The notes beneath the pieces are model-generated. The model was not told the origin of the DNA. It saw only the letters and a list, made by a program, of their open reading frames with translations, and did not search any database. A program made the translations under genes and the position numbers. A stretch of DNA of 40,613 nucleotides, from the IMG/VR virus record IMGVR_UViG_3300036857_000209, positions 1 through 40,613 of that record; one strand, written 5' to 3'. The first letter of the stretch is position 1, and each line of letters opens with the position of its first letter. The DNA comes from a virus. Positions 1 through 6,443 of this stretch are shown one piece after another.

Positions 1-214
1 CGAACTCCTGCCCACCGGCCCGCATGACGATCATGCGGTGGGTTTGGTACTTGCTCTGCGGACAGCGGTCGCGCAGGTGCGGGTGGCGGTGCCGATGCGG
101 GTCGACGTTCGGCCGCGCATTGCAGCCCGGCCCGCCGCGCTGCATGTCCGTCTCGTCAATCGCCTGCTGCCAGCGCCGCCACGCCGCCGTTCCCGGTTTC
201 GGTGTCGTGGTCAT
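1..214 (-). CDS. Partial phage protein of unknown function (runs off left edge)
   Basis: The reading frame opens with ATG at 214 and is still open at base 1, so only the first 71 residues are visible. Its start overlaps the stop of the upstream 30-residue frame (ATGA). The visible part is rich in Arg and His with a His/Pro cluster (PHRHRHPH, about residues 37-44) and two cysteines, so metal binding is possible. I do not recognise a family. If the window is circular, this frame continues without a stop into the ParB-methyltransferase frame at the right end. Otherwise the rest of the gene is outside the window. Confidence 0.5.
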   Translation of the reverse strand, partial: MTTTPKPGTAAWRRWQQAIDETDMQRGGPGCNARPNVDPHRHRHPHLRDRCPQSKYQTHRMIVMRAGGQEF

Positions 215-303
215 CGCCGGCTCGCCGTCGTCCGCTCCGACTCGATCAGCTTCGTGATCGCTTTCAGGAGATCCACGATCGCGACGATCAACCGCTCGTC
301 CAT
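211..303 (-). CDS. 30-residue microprotein, amphipathic helix
   Basis: A short frame starts with ATG overlapping the stop of the preceding gene (TGATG) and ends overlapping the next start (ATGA). The product reads as one continuous helix (MDERLIVAIVDLLKAITKLI onward) with a hydrophobic face. Its support is the perfect stop-start coupling on both sides, which is the rule for genes of this operon. No family is recognisable at this length. It could be a coupling leader rather than a functional protein. Confidence 0.4.
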   Translation of the reverse strand: MDERLIVAIVDLLKAITKLIESERTTASRR

Positions 304-557
304 CAGCGCCTCCTCGGTGCACGTCGCGCACGCGGTCGGTCGGGCACGTCAATCGCGATCTGCAGCTTCGCGCCGTTGGTGAGCACCAGCACCTGATGCC
401 CGGGAAAGACGTACCGCAGTTGATCGTGAATCGTGACCCGGTCGTGGTCACTCAGCGTCGACGGATGCTCGACCACGATGATGTCGCCGGGCTCGACGTG
501 CGTCCGCAGCACGCGCGGCAACAGGATATGGCGGTGCGGATCAGACGGCTTACCCAT
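303..557 (-). CDS. Conserved phage early protein, 84 aa, unknown function
   Basis: The frame begins with ATG at 557, eight bases before the J-domain gene upstream stops. The core 'LRYVFPGHQVLVLTNGAKLQI' (about residues 47-67) resembles small phage proteins whose C-terminal part reads like an alpha-beta unit with an FPGH-VLVL pattern. The start of the protein (GKPSDPHRHILLPRVLRTH) may form a beta sandwich edge. The last 14 residues are an Arg-rich tail. Nothing points to an enzymatic role. It is an early gene next to the RusA resolvase cluster. Confidence 0.6.
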   Translation of the reverse strand: MGKPSDPHRHILLPRVLRTHVEPGDIIVVEHPSTLSDHDRVTIHDQLRYVFPGHQVLVLTNGAKLQIAIDVPDRPRARRAPRRR

Positions 558-1215
558 TGAGTTCTCGTTGCGCCGCCGAACGCGCTTCCGTCAGGCGCGC
601 CATGCTGTCGTGGGAGCCGCCGGCGTCGGGATGCGCCGTCCGCGCGCGCTCGCGGAACGCCTCCTCGACCATCGCGCGGGTGACCGCCGCGCCGGCGGCG
701 AACCCGAGGACGAGTCGCCAATCGTGCGAGGCCTGCGGCGGCAACGCCGCATACCCGGCGAACGCCTGCTCGAGCGTGCCGACGCCGTAGCGATCGATGC
801 GGCGCAAGGCGTCGATGTGCTGCGCGATCGCCGCGATGTTGTCAGCGACGCGATCCCACCGATCGCAGGCGAGGCAGCGCGGCTGCCCCTTCAGCTGGAA
901 GTACACGGCCGCGCCCGGATCGCGCGGCTCGCTCTGGCCCGATCGCGGCAAGCCGTCGAGGCGCACTTCGACGTTCGTGCTCAGGAGCTCGCGCGTCGCG
1001 CCCAGGCGGCCGAGTTCGCCTGACAACCGCTTGAGCGCGTCGGCGACCGTCAGGGCGCGCGTCTGGCGCCGCGTGACGAGGCCACTGGCGCCCTCCTGCG
1101 TGATCGTGTGGGAGGCCGCAAAGGCGGCGCGCCGGCGCTGGGGCGCGGGTGTGCGCGCCCACCCGAGCGGCCAGGCCAGCGGGTAGCGGGTCGCGTTATC
1201 GGCGCCGATCGTCAT
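550..1215 (-). CDS. Phage J-domain (DnaJ-like) protein, 221 aa
   Basis: The C-terminal 40 residues carry an HPD tripeptide (about 195-197) followed by AGG and a helix. This is the hallmark of a J domain, which in DnaJ proteins activates the ATPase of a host Hsp70. The N-terminal part (YPLAWPLGWARTP at about 11-23, STNVEVRLDGLPRSG, ACDRWDRVADNIAAIAQHID, DRYGVG) matches a conserved phage family that pairs a DNA-metabolism-type N-terminal region with a terminal J domain. The ATG at 1215 has AAAGGA four bases upstream. It overlaps the 62-aa gene upstream by 20 bases. It probably recruits host DnaK to a phage replication or assembly complex; the client is unknown. Confidence 0.75.
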   Translation of the reverse strand: MTIGADNATRYPLAWPLGWARTPAPQRRRAAFAASHTITQEGASGLVTRRQTRALTVADALKRLSGELGRLGATRELLSTNVEVRLDGLPRSGQSEPRDPGAAVYFQLKGQPRCLACDRWDRVADNIAAIAQHIDALRRIDRYGVGTLEQAFAGYAALPPQASHDWRLVLGFAAGAAVTRAMVEEAFRERARTAHPDAGGSHDSMARLTEARSAAQRELNG

Positions 1216-1384
1216 GCGGTCCTTTCCGCCACTCTTTCGCGAGCGCGCGCGCCTGCCGCAGCAGCCGCGTGATCCGCCGCGCTTGCCGCGGCGTGATCGA
1301 TGGTTCGGTGAGTCGCAGGCTGGTCAACAACACCAACGTATCCCGCATGTACCGCCGCACCGCCGGATCGTGGGTGGTCAGCAC
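1196..1384 (-). CDS. Small helical early protein, 62 aa
   Basis: The ATG at 1384 touches the stop of the upstream gene, and the frame ends 20 bases inside the J-domain gene. It is strongly basic and helical (RRITRLLRQARALAKEWRK, about residues 38-56), which would fit nucleic-acid binding, but no domain is identifiable. Tight overlap on both sides supports that it is translated as part of the leftward early operon. Confidence 0.5.
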   Translation of the reverse strand: MLTTHDPAVRRYMRDTLVLLTSLRLTEPSITPRQARRITRLLRQARALAKEWRKGPHDDRRR

Positions 1385-1758
1385 TACGACGCCGGCGCCT
1401 CGTCGCCGTGGGTGTCATCGCCGCCGGCGTCGGTGTCGCCGCCGCCCTCCTCGGTCGTCGGCTTCACGCGCACTTTGACGTCCTCCTCGCCCGGCAGCAG
1501 CGTGATCTCGACGCCGTCGCGGTGATAGTGCGCCTTCCCGTACTTGTGCATGAGCGCCATGGTCCGCGACTTCAGCTCAACCTCCTCGCGGTTCAGCGCC
1601 TGGCGCCGATCCCGAATGTCGGCGTAGTCGAGCGCGACCTGCTCGAGGTCGCCGATCTTCCGGTCGTCCATGCCCGGCAGGTTCCGCGATCGTGGCTGGC
1701 GCGGCGGCGCCGCGGTGCGAGGCGTCCGTTTGCGTCCCTTCGGATAACCGTCGGCCAT
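1384..1758 (-). CDS. Conserved phage protein with central coiled coil, 124 aa
   Basis: An Arg/Pro-rich N-terminal tail ends in LPGMDD (about residues 27-32). It leads into a charged helix (ADIRDRRQALNREEVELKSR) that looks like a coiled coil, then a short beta segment (HYHRDGVEITLLPGEEDVKV) and an acidic glycine-rich tail. This architecture recurs in phage early operons near the resolvase, where the function is unknown. The ATG at 1758 lies inside the 3' part of the RusA-like gene, in another frame. The basic N-terminus with LPGMDD is a reason to prefer this start over the internal ATG at 1671. Confidence 0.6.
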   Translation of the reverse strand: MADGYPKGRKRTPRTAAPPRQPRSRNLPGMDDRKIGDLEQVALDYADIRDRRQALNREEVELKSRTMALMHKYGKAHYHRDGVEITLLPGEEDVKVRVKPTTEEGGGDTDAGGDDTHGDEAPAS

Positions 1759-2230
1759 CGTGATCTACCTCCTCCTCGAACAGTGAGAGCGTCGTCTCGA
1801 CGCCGGCGCTCGGCTCGAGGCGAATATCGACGTGCGGCACGTCGGACTCGGCGGCGTACCGCTTACGCGCGACGAGATCCACAATTTGCGCGTCGTCGCG
1901 GTAAAGCACGCCCGCGAGCGCGTCCTGGACACTGCGGATCAACTTGTCGAGATCAGGTTTCTTGACGTGCGCCACAACGCGCCGCGGGAGACTCACCGGC
2001 CGCGGCAAATAGAACACGACGCCGAGGCGCACGCCGTCGCGCCACTGGCCGCGCTCGATCACCGGTCGCTGCAGCAGCTCGTGGTGCGCCACGTCGGCGA
2101 CGAGCTGCTGCCACGTCTTCAGGTTCTTGTTCGTGTCGGTGATGATCGGCCGCGTCCAGCCTTTCGGCACAAAGGCCCGCTTGCTGCCGGCCTGCTGCGC
2201 GATCCCGTTGACCCGGAATTGAAGAATCAC
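1577..2230 (-). CDS. rusA: RusA-like Holliday junction resolvase, 217 aa
   Basis: Residues 1-140 carry the RusA family pattern: VNGIAQQAGSKRAF near the start, then KKPDLDKLIRSVQDALAG (90-107, with the conserved Asp93 and Asp95 and nearby Lys) and YRDDAQIVDL (110-119, with a further Asp). RusA dimers resolve Holliday junctions made by recombination and prepare concatemers for packaging. The start is GTG, overlapping the stop of the 57-aa gene upstream (GTGA). RusA is usually 120-140 residues. Here the frame stays open for about 75 more residues of Ala/Arg/Gly-rich sequence that overlaps the next gene by 182 bases, so the C-terminal extension may be real or an accident of G+C-rich DNA. Confidence 0.85.
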   Translation of the reverse strand: MILQFRVNGIAQQAGSKRAFVPKGWTRPIITDTNKNLKTWQQLVADVAHHELLQRPVIERGQWRDGVRLGVVFYLPRPVSLPRRVVAHVKKPDLDKLIRSVQDALAGVLYRDDAQIVDLVARKRYAAESDVPHVDIRLEPSAGVETTLSLFEEEVDHDGRRLSEGTQTDASHRGAAAPATIAEPAGHGRPEDRRPRAGRARLRRHSGSAPGAEPRGG

Positions 2231-2400
2231 TGGTGCCCCTGCGCGCGCGCGTGGTCGTCGAGTAGCTCGCGCGCCTGTTCGAGGGCGCGGAAGAACCGAT
2301 CGCGATCGTCACCGTCCCATGCGATCACCAGCTCGCGCAGCAGCGCCGCCATTCTTTCCGGGTTGCGGATCGCGAACCGACGCGGCGGCGCGTCCGGCAT
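2227..2400 (-). CDS. Small acidic early protein, 57 aa
   Basis: ATG at 2400 overlaps the stop of the gene upstream (TGATG), and the stop overlaps the RusA start (GTGA). The product is helical and charged (ELVIAWDGDDRDRFFRALEQ, about residues 23-42). No known domain is visible. Coupling on both sides and typical composition support it as a real gene of the resolvase operon. Confidence 0.55.
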   Translation of the reverse strand: MPDAPPRRFAIRNPERMAALLRELVIAWDGDDRDRFFRALEQARELLDDHARAQGHQ

Positions 2401-2639
2401 CACACGTCGTCCTCGGGCGGGTGATCGTCGTCGATGACCGCCGCGCCGATCTGCTGACAGATCTGGCCGAACCGTACGAGGTCGGTCGGCGTCCAGAAGA
2501 CCTGATAGGTCACGGTGAACGCGCCGGACACGCCAATCGCGATATCGAGCAACTTGCAGCCCTGCGGCACGAGGCCCGCTGCCATCAGTGGTTCGTGAAA
2601 CGCCCGGACATCGACGACGCGGACGATGCGCTTCGTCAT
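2400..2639 (-). CDS. Small early protein, 79 aa, unknown
   Basis: The frame is coupled by ATGA to the zinc-finger gene upstream and by TGATG to the 57-aa gene downstream. It reads as an alpha-beta protein with a hydrophobic middle (LLDIAIGVSGAFTVTYQVFW, about residues 30-49) and an acidic end (DDDHPPEDDV). I do not recognise the family. The hydrophobic stretch is more likely a buried beta sheet than a membrane segment, because it contains polar residues at regular spacing. Confidence 0.55.
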   Translation of the reverse strand: MTKRIVRVVDVRAFHEPLMAAGLVPQGCKLLDIAIGVSGAFTVTYQVFWTPTDLVRFGQICQQIGAAVIDDDHPPEDDV

Positions 2640-2845
2640 GAGACGTCCTCGGGTTCGTACGCGCCGGGCAGCGGTACCAGCGGATCGAGCCCGTTCGCGA
2701 TGCGGTACGGATTCACGAGCGCGATGCAGTGGGCGCAGATCGGCTGCCGCGTACCGCGCACCGTGATCGACGGCACGCGATGCGCGTTGAACATGAACAG
2801 TTGCCCGCAGCAATAACAATCGCCGAGCACGAACATGACTCCCAC
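2636..2845 (-). CDS. Phage zinc-finger protein, 69 aa
   Basis: Two cysteine pairs (CYCC at about residues 10-13 and CAHC at about 37-40) enclose a beta segment with FMFNAHRVPSI. The second half, NPYRIANGLDPL-PGAYEPE, is a recognisable phage small zinc-protein pattern. It probably folds around one zinc ion and may bind nucleic acid or a protein partner. I chose the GTG start at 2845 because GGAAGGG lies about seven bases before it; the internal ATG at 2836 has no well-placed ribosome binding site. It overlaps the 79-aa gene by ATGA. Confidence 0.65.
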   Translation of the reverse strand: MGVMFVLGDCYCCGQLFMFNAHRVPSITVRGTRQPICAHCIALVNPYRIANGLDPLVPLPGAYEPEDVS

Positions 2846-2848
2846 GAT

Positions 2849-3118
2849 TTACCCTTCCTCGCCGGGCTCGCGTTCGCCCGCCTGTCGGCGTCGAAAGTCG
2901 AGCGGCAGCATATGCGTGAAGCCGCGCAGCGGCGGCGGTGGTGCCGGCGGCGCGGGGTCGAGCGGCAGATCCGGCGGCGCGGGCCCGGCGCAGACGTCGC
3001 AGCGCACCTTGACGACGCGCGGCCCGATCTCGATCCGCAGGATCGCCGCGCCCTCGACAAACGGCGCGCCGCAGTAGCCGCAGCGGCCCCGCGTCCGTGC
3101 GCGCATCCACGTCACCAT
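2849..3118 (-). CDS. Zinc-ribbon protein with proline-rich tail, 89 aa
   Basis: CGYC (about residues 13-16) and CDVC (about 40-43) form two CxxC knuckles of a likely zinc ribbon, separated by an extended beta segment (AILRIEIGPRVVKVRC). A proline-rich stretch and a basic end follow. It overlaps the upstream gene by seven bases and is followed three bases later by the next zinc-finger gene, so two metal-binding microproteins sit side by side. The function is unknown; nucleic-acid binding is an inference from the fold. Confidence 0.6.
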   Translation of the reverse strand: MVTWMRARTRGRCGYCGAPFVEGAAILRIEIGPRVVKVRCDVCAGPAPPDLPLDPAPPAPPPPLRGFTHMLPLDFRRRQAGEREPGEEG

Positions 3119-3423
3119 GCGTGCCCCAGCCCCAGCCCGATCCGGAGCCGCTCGAGGATCGCGGCCGCGTGCGCGTGGGTGAGCTCCGGCGGCCCCGGTC
3201 TATCCGCCGGCGTTCCGTCTCGCAGGACTGGGGCAACGGCGACGAGCGGCCGATTCGACCCGACGAGGCGGAACGCTTGAGTTACCGCCGCCGAGTCGTA
3301 CGGCAGCCGCAACCGCGCGCAGTCGCACTTGACGGCCTCGGCGAGGTCAGCGATTGTCGAACAGGTTTCGGATCGCAACACGGCCCGGGTGACGATCGCG
3401 ATCGCGTTCGGGTTTGGTTTCAT
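3112..3423 (-). CDS. Early protein of unknown function, 103 aa
   Basis: I placed the start at ATG 3423 (MKPNPNAIAIVTRAVL); the frame is open a little further upstream but without better sequence. The protein is helical, with SETCSTIADLAEAVKCDCAR (about residues 18-37) resembling the first helices of a DNA-binding winged-helix unit. HAHAAAILERLRIGLGLG closes it. No catalytic motif is visible. It is the first gene downstream of the iteron-like repeats, so its mRNA leader or promoter may lie in 3424-3657. Confidence 0.55.
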   Translation of the reverse strand: MKPNPNAIAIVTRAVLRSETCSTIADLAEAVKCDCARLRLPYDSAAVTQAFRLVGSNRPLVAVAPVLRDGTPADRPGPPELTHAHAAAILERLRIGLGLGHAW

Positions 3424-3576
3424 TTCGAAAACGGTTTTGGCGCGCAGCGCCAAGGTTCTAGATCTTCGAAGTACCCGGAACGTACCGAAAGCCGCCCAAA
3501 TCTACGTACTAGCTCCGGCCGTCCCTCTTATAGGATCCGGATCCGGATCGCGCGCGCGCGAGTCCTTAAGTTGTCC

Positions 3577-3635
3577 TCCGCGACTCCGCGCGGATTCCGC
3601 GTGGATTCCGCGCGCCTGTCCGCGTGGACTCCGTC
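3577..3635. repeat. Iteron-like TCCGCG repeats, about 11-bp period
   Basis: The hexamer TCCGCG starts at 3577, 3585, 3596, 3607 and 3619, with a variant TCCGTC at 3630. The steps are 8, 11, 11, 12 and 11 bases, about one helical turn. Several units read TCCGCGYGGAY. They lie in the only sizeable gap of this part of the operon, directly downstream of the replication-organiser-like gene. A triple GGATCC-type repeat (about 3533-3549) and a CG-alternating tract (3549-3560) flank them. Helically phased repeats beside a replication gene are typical of phage origins, but no function is shown here. Confidence 0.55.
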
Positions 3636-3657
3636 GCACTATGGCGCGGACAGCACC

Positions 3658-4017
3658 TCAACCGTCGCCGTCCCGATCGCGTGCCTTGCGCCGGCGATCC
3701 TTCTGCCGCTTCGCCCGCACCTCCGCCGCCGACGGATTGCCGAACTCACCGTAGTCGTGGATCGTGAAGCCGTCGCCGTTGCGCTCCCAGAGGTTCGCCG
3801 CCGCGAGCGCCGCCGCCACCGTCAGCGGGTGCTGCACATGGCGGAAGCTCTTCACGACGGCGAGCGGCAGATAGCCGTCCGTCAAATGCTTGTTCGACCA
3901 CATGAGGCCGACGGCGTACAGGCCGAGCGCGATCGCCGGGCCGTTGCGTCCGAGCTGTTCGCCGGCCTGGAAAATTTTGCGGTGGTCAATCAGTGCGTCG
4001 TCGAGCCGGGCCCACAT
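3658..4017 (-). CDS. Replication-organiser-like protein, 119 aa (possibly truncated)
   Basis: The sequence MWARLDDALIDHRKI-GRNGPAIALGLYAVGLMWSNKHLTDGYLP matches the N-terminal winged-helix-like domain found at the start of phage replication initiators or organisers. 'WERNGDGFTIHDYGEF' continues the domain, and KRQKDRRRKARDRDGDG is a basic linker that in relatives precedes a longer C-terminal part. Here a TGA at 3660-3658 ends the frame. The same frame then stays open for about 50 codons through the iteron-like repeats with a composition like the tails of relatives, so a nonsense change or a shortened variant is possible. It likely binds origin DNA and loads host replication proteins; this is inferred from family and position. 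Confidence 0.65.
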   Translation of the reverse strand: MWARLDDALIDHRKIFQAGEQLGRNGPAIALGLYAVGLMWSNKHLTDGYLPLAVVKSFRHVQHPLTVAAALAAANLWERNGDGFTIHDYGEFGNPSAAEVRAKRQKDRRRKARDRDGDG

Positions 4018-4023
4018 GATCGC

Positions 4024-4185
4024 TCACGCCAACTTGGTCGTTCTCGTTGGCGGTTTCGCGGCTGCCAACGTCGCGCGCGTCTGCTCGTCGAGCAAGTGCT
4101 GCTTGGCGAGTTGCAGCGCGGCGATCTGGTCGTCGAGGCGCGCGATCGCTTTGTCGAGCACGGTCAGTCGTTTCTGTTTCGCCAT
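4024..4185 (-). CDS. Small coiled-coil protein, 53 aa
   Basis: ATG at 4185 has AAGGA nine bases upstream. Residues 8-36 (VLDKAIARLDDQIAALQLAK and on) have a heptad pattern of Leu/Ile and Ala, so the protein is probably a short coiled coil with a basic tail (PPTRTTKLA). It lies seven bases before the replication-organiser-like gene. The function is unknown; it may be an oligomerising partner of that protein. Confidence 0.55.
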   Translation of the reverse strand: MAKQKRLTVLDKAIARLDDQIAALQLAKQHLLDEQTRATLAAAKPPTRTTKLA

Positions 4186-4211
4186 TCGGGGGATCCTTTC
4201 CGGCGGGGTGG

Positions 4212-4325
4212 TCAGCGCACCCGCAACCCGCGCAGGCAGTCGAGTCGCGTCCGATCGGGGGATCGCCACCAGGCTGCGACGCAATCGCCGATCAGCCAGC
4301 ACAGTCGACGCAGGGTCAGTCGCAT
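4212..4325 (-). CDS. Tiny basic protein, 37 aa
   Basis: A strong ribosome binding site (AGGAGGG, four bases before ATG 4325) precedes a 37-residue frame, MRLTLRRLCWLIGDCVAAWW followed by an Arg-rich end with three Cys in total. The first 20 residues are amphipathic and could associate with a membrane. The good ribosome binding site in an otherwise empty gap is the main evidence. No family is recognised. Confidence 0.45.
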   Translation of the reverse strand: MRLTLRRLCWLIGDCVAAWWRSPDRTRLDCLRGLRVR

Positions 4326-4462
4326 ACGGCCCTCCTGCTCGTGGTCGACGCGCGAGCCGCGGACGGCGGCCGGCGACTCACCGTGCAAAAGCATCGGCAC
4401 CGGGCGAAGACGGCGCGCGCGCTCCCGGGTGGACTCGCCGGCCGCTGTGCGCGGCTCGCACG

Positions 4463-5446
4463 TCATAGCGGCGTGATCTCCAACGTGAATTTGCCTTTCG
4501 GATTCGAGACCGTGTACTTCGCCTTGAGGTCCGCCGGCAGCTCGACGCGCGAGTACTTGCCCCAGTGCCCGGTGATCTGAAAGCGGCCGATCACCGCCGA
4601 CTCGACCCCGCGCAGGCGCTGCTTGATGTCCGCGTCCAGGTCGTTGAACTCTTTGCCGGCGGCCTTCAGGACTTCGCGCCGCGCGATCGCCGCCTCGAGC
4701 TCCGGATCGCTGAGGACCTGCGCGCCTCGCCCGCTGATCGGCGGATTACAGATCGTGCCGTAGAACGGACAGCGGCGGCACTCGATCGGATCGTCGGTGA
4801 AGGGTGGCAGCGTGCCGGCGGCGACGTGGTCGAGCACGTGTTCGGCTTTGACGAGAAACGCTTCCATGCGGTCCAGGTGCGGCTCGAGTTCGACCGGCAG
4901 CAGGCGCGGAATGCCCGAGCGGTCGAGGAGCAGAAACCCGTACGGCTCGGCGGCGCCGTAGAGGTACGACAGCAGCTGATAGCCGCCCGACGAGGTCCAC
5001 GGATTCTCGAAGACGTCGGCGAAGGTCTCGAGCTTGTCGACCACGAGCGGCGACCACGCCTTGACTTCGATCGGCGGGTGCGCGCCGGCGATCTCGAGCC
5101 GCGCGTCCACCTTGCCGGTGATCGCCGCGCGGCCCTTGTGGTCCTTCAGGACGAATCGCTCTTGCTGGCCGTGGACGACGAACGGCGGATCGGCATCGCG
5201 GCCGATGCGTGTCAGGTCGACCAGCAGATCACGCTCGCGATCATCGCCGCGGCGGAACTTCGCGAGGACCTCGGCGTCGAACGGCGGCTGCTGATCAGGC
5301 TGCGTGAGTTCGAGCGTCATGCGCCTGCTGCACGCGCGAAACGCTGAGGCATACACCGAGGCGTGCGGCGTGACCGGGCGCCGGCTCGCCGTGAGAAAGC
5401 GCTTCCAGGCGACGTTGATGGCTTCAGCGATCACGGTCGGCGTCAC
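4463..5446 (-). CDS. Cas4-like PD-(D/E)XK nuclease with predicted Fe-S cluster, 327 aa
   Basis: The nuclease core shows GKVDARLEI (Asp114) and PIEVKAW (Glu127, Lys129), the D...ExK signature of RecB/Cas4-type exonucleases. Four cysteines fit the Cas4/AddB iron-sulfur arrangement: Cys39 in the N-terminal FRACSRR segment, and Cys223, Cys226 and Cys233 in CRRCPFYGTIC near the end of the domain. Such enzymes resect double-stranded ends for single-strand annealing. The N-terminal part IAEAINVAWKRF is needed for the first cysteine, so I chose GTG 5446, just at the edge of the pentamer array. An additional 95-residue C-terminal region follows the cluster. It is probably the exonuclease of the phage recombination set encoded just upstream. 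Confidence 0.8.
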   Translation of the reverse strand: MTPTVIAEAINVAWKRFLTASRRPVTPHASVYASAFRACSRRMTLELTQPDQQPPFDAEVLAKFRRGDDRERDLLVDLTRIGRDADPPFVVHGQQERFVLKDHKGRAAITGKVDARLEIAGAHPPIEVKAWSPLVVDKLETFADVFENPWTSSGGYQLLSYLYGAAEPYGFLLLDRSGIPRLLPVELEPHLDRMEAFLVKAEHVLDHVAAGTLPPFTDDPIECRRCPFYGTICNPPISGRGAQVLSDPELEAAIARREVLKAAGKEFNDLDADIKQRLRGVESAVIGRFQITGHWGKYSRVELPADLKAKYTVSNPKGKFTLEITPL

Positions 5447-5449
5447 GAT

Positions 5450-5940
5450 CGCCTGCCTTGTCTTGCCATGCCGCGCCTCGCCATCCTTGCCCTGCCTCAC
5501 CGTGCCCCGACATATCGGGCCACGCCTCGCTAGCCTCGCCGGGCCTGAACCGCGCGAAGACTGGCGACGCCGCACCGCACTCGGCCAGGCCTAGCCGCGC
5601 TTGGCTAGCCGTGCCGCACCCCCACCTGACTCGCTCGCCCAAGCCTCGCCTAGACTCGCTTGCCTCGCCTAATCGCGCCATGCCCGGCTCGTCCTCGCTC
5701 AACCCTGCTCGACCAAGTCGCGCCCGAGCCGCACCTAGCCACGCTTGCCGCGCTGCGCCCAACCGGGCGATGCCAAGGCTCGCCGTGCCGGGCCTGGCCA
5801 TCCATGCCATGCCCCGTCGTGTCGGACCTGGCCACGCTACCCGGCCGCGCCGGGCGATGCCGCGCCGTGGCGTCCAGGCCGCGCCAAGGCGGGCCAAACC
5901 CCGCCCAACCATGCCGTGTTACCCGGCCGCGCCGGGCCGT
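5450..5940. repeat. Degenerate pentanucleotide array, about 490 bp
   Basis: Between the Cas4-like gene and the 174-aa gene the DNA has a 5-base period. On the plus strand units read CCNNG or GCCNN (for example CCATG CCGCG CCTCG at 5467-5481; GCCTC GCCTA near 5643-5652), equivalent to GGC-containing pentamers on the minus strand. There are about 95 units with frequent one-base slips and substitutions. Because 5 is not divisible by 3, all frames stay open for long stretches and give Arg/Gly/Ala/Trp-rich translations on both strands. These I regard as artefacts. The array separates two early genes and its left edge abuts the Cas4-like start. The function is unknown. Confidence 0.75.
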
Positions 5941-6443
5941 GACTCGCCGTCAGGAGCGGACGACGAGATCGAGTCGGTCTGGTACTCCGTCACCGCGTCG
6001 TCAACGGCCGTCCAGACCGATTCCAGCTCCGAGAGATCGGCGTAGCGTTTGCGGTACGCCGTCAATTCGCTGAGCACGTGCGCGAGCAGCTCCGCGCGCT
6101 TCTGCGCGTCCGACAGCAAGGCTTCGATCGCTTCATAGCCACCGACCCGCGATCGCATACTCGGCCGACTCTGATAGCCGCGCGTCGTCGTGATCGTCAT
6201 CGTGCGCTGCTCGCGATCGGTGCGCACAATCGAGAGCTTCACCCGCCGCACGAGGGCCGATGCCTGCGCGAGGCGATACTGCTCGGCGGCCTTCGCGTCG
6301 TCCCACTCGAAGTAGCCGTGCAGGACCGATTCACCCGGTCGCGCAGCGTCGACGACGTCGTGGGGATTCAGGACCCCGTTATGCGCCGCCGCGACGGCGC
6401 GCAGCGCGGCGCGGACCTCCTCCTGCTCGATATCTCTCGTCAT
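5919..6443 (-). CDS. Conserved phage protein of the recombination operon, 174 aa
   Basis: ATG at 6443 overlaps the stop of the 218-aa gene (ATGA). The N-terminal half (VRAALRAVAAAHNGVLNPHD, then HGYFEWDDAKAAEQYRLAQA at about 42-61) is a signature seen in phage early proteins that accompany annealing proteins and nucleases. The middle is a beta segment (TMTITTTRGYQSRPS) and the end a long helix with YRKRYADLSELESVWTAVDD. The last 15 or so residues run into the pentamer array and are Ser/Gly/Ala-rich. No catalytic residues are visible. It is probably an accessory factor in recombination or replication, inferred from neighbours. Confidence 0.65.
   Translation of the reverse strand: MTRDIEQEEVRAALRAVAAAHNGVLNPHDVVDAARPGESVLHGYFEWDDAKAAEQYRLAQASALVRRVKLSIVRTDREQRTMTITTTRGYQSRPSMRSRVGGYEAIEALLSDAQKRAELLAHVLSELTAYRKRYADLSELESVWTAVDDAVTEYQTDSISSSAPDGESRPGAAG

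Noticed and set aside
3533-3549. Tandem GGATCC units as a separate functional repeat
   Set aside because: Only three short copies are present. They encode a plausible Asp-Pro stretch in the read-through frame and are treated as part of the candidate origin region.
5424-6073. Long Arg/Gly/Ala/Trp-rich frames on both strands within the pentamer array
   Set aside because: They arise because a period of 5 cycles through all frames and avoids stops. The translations are low-complexity on both strands and have no domain features.
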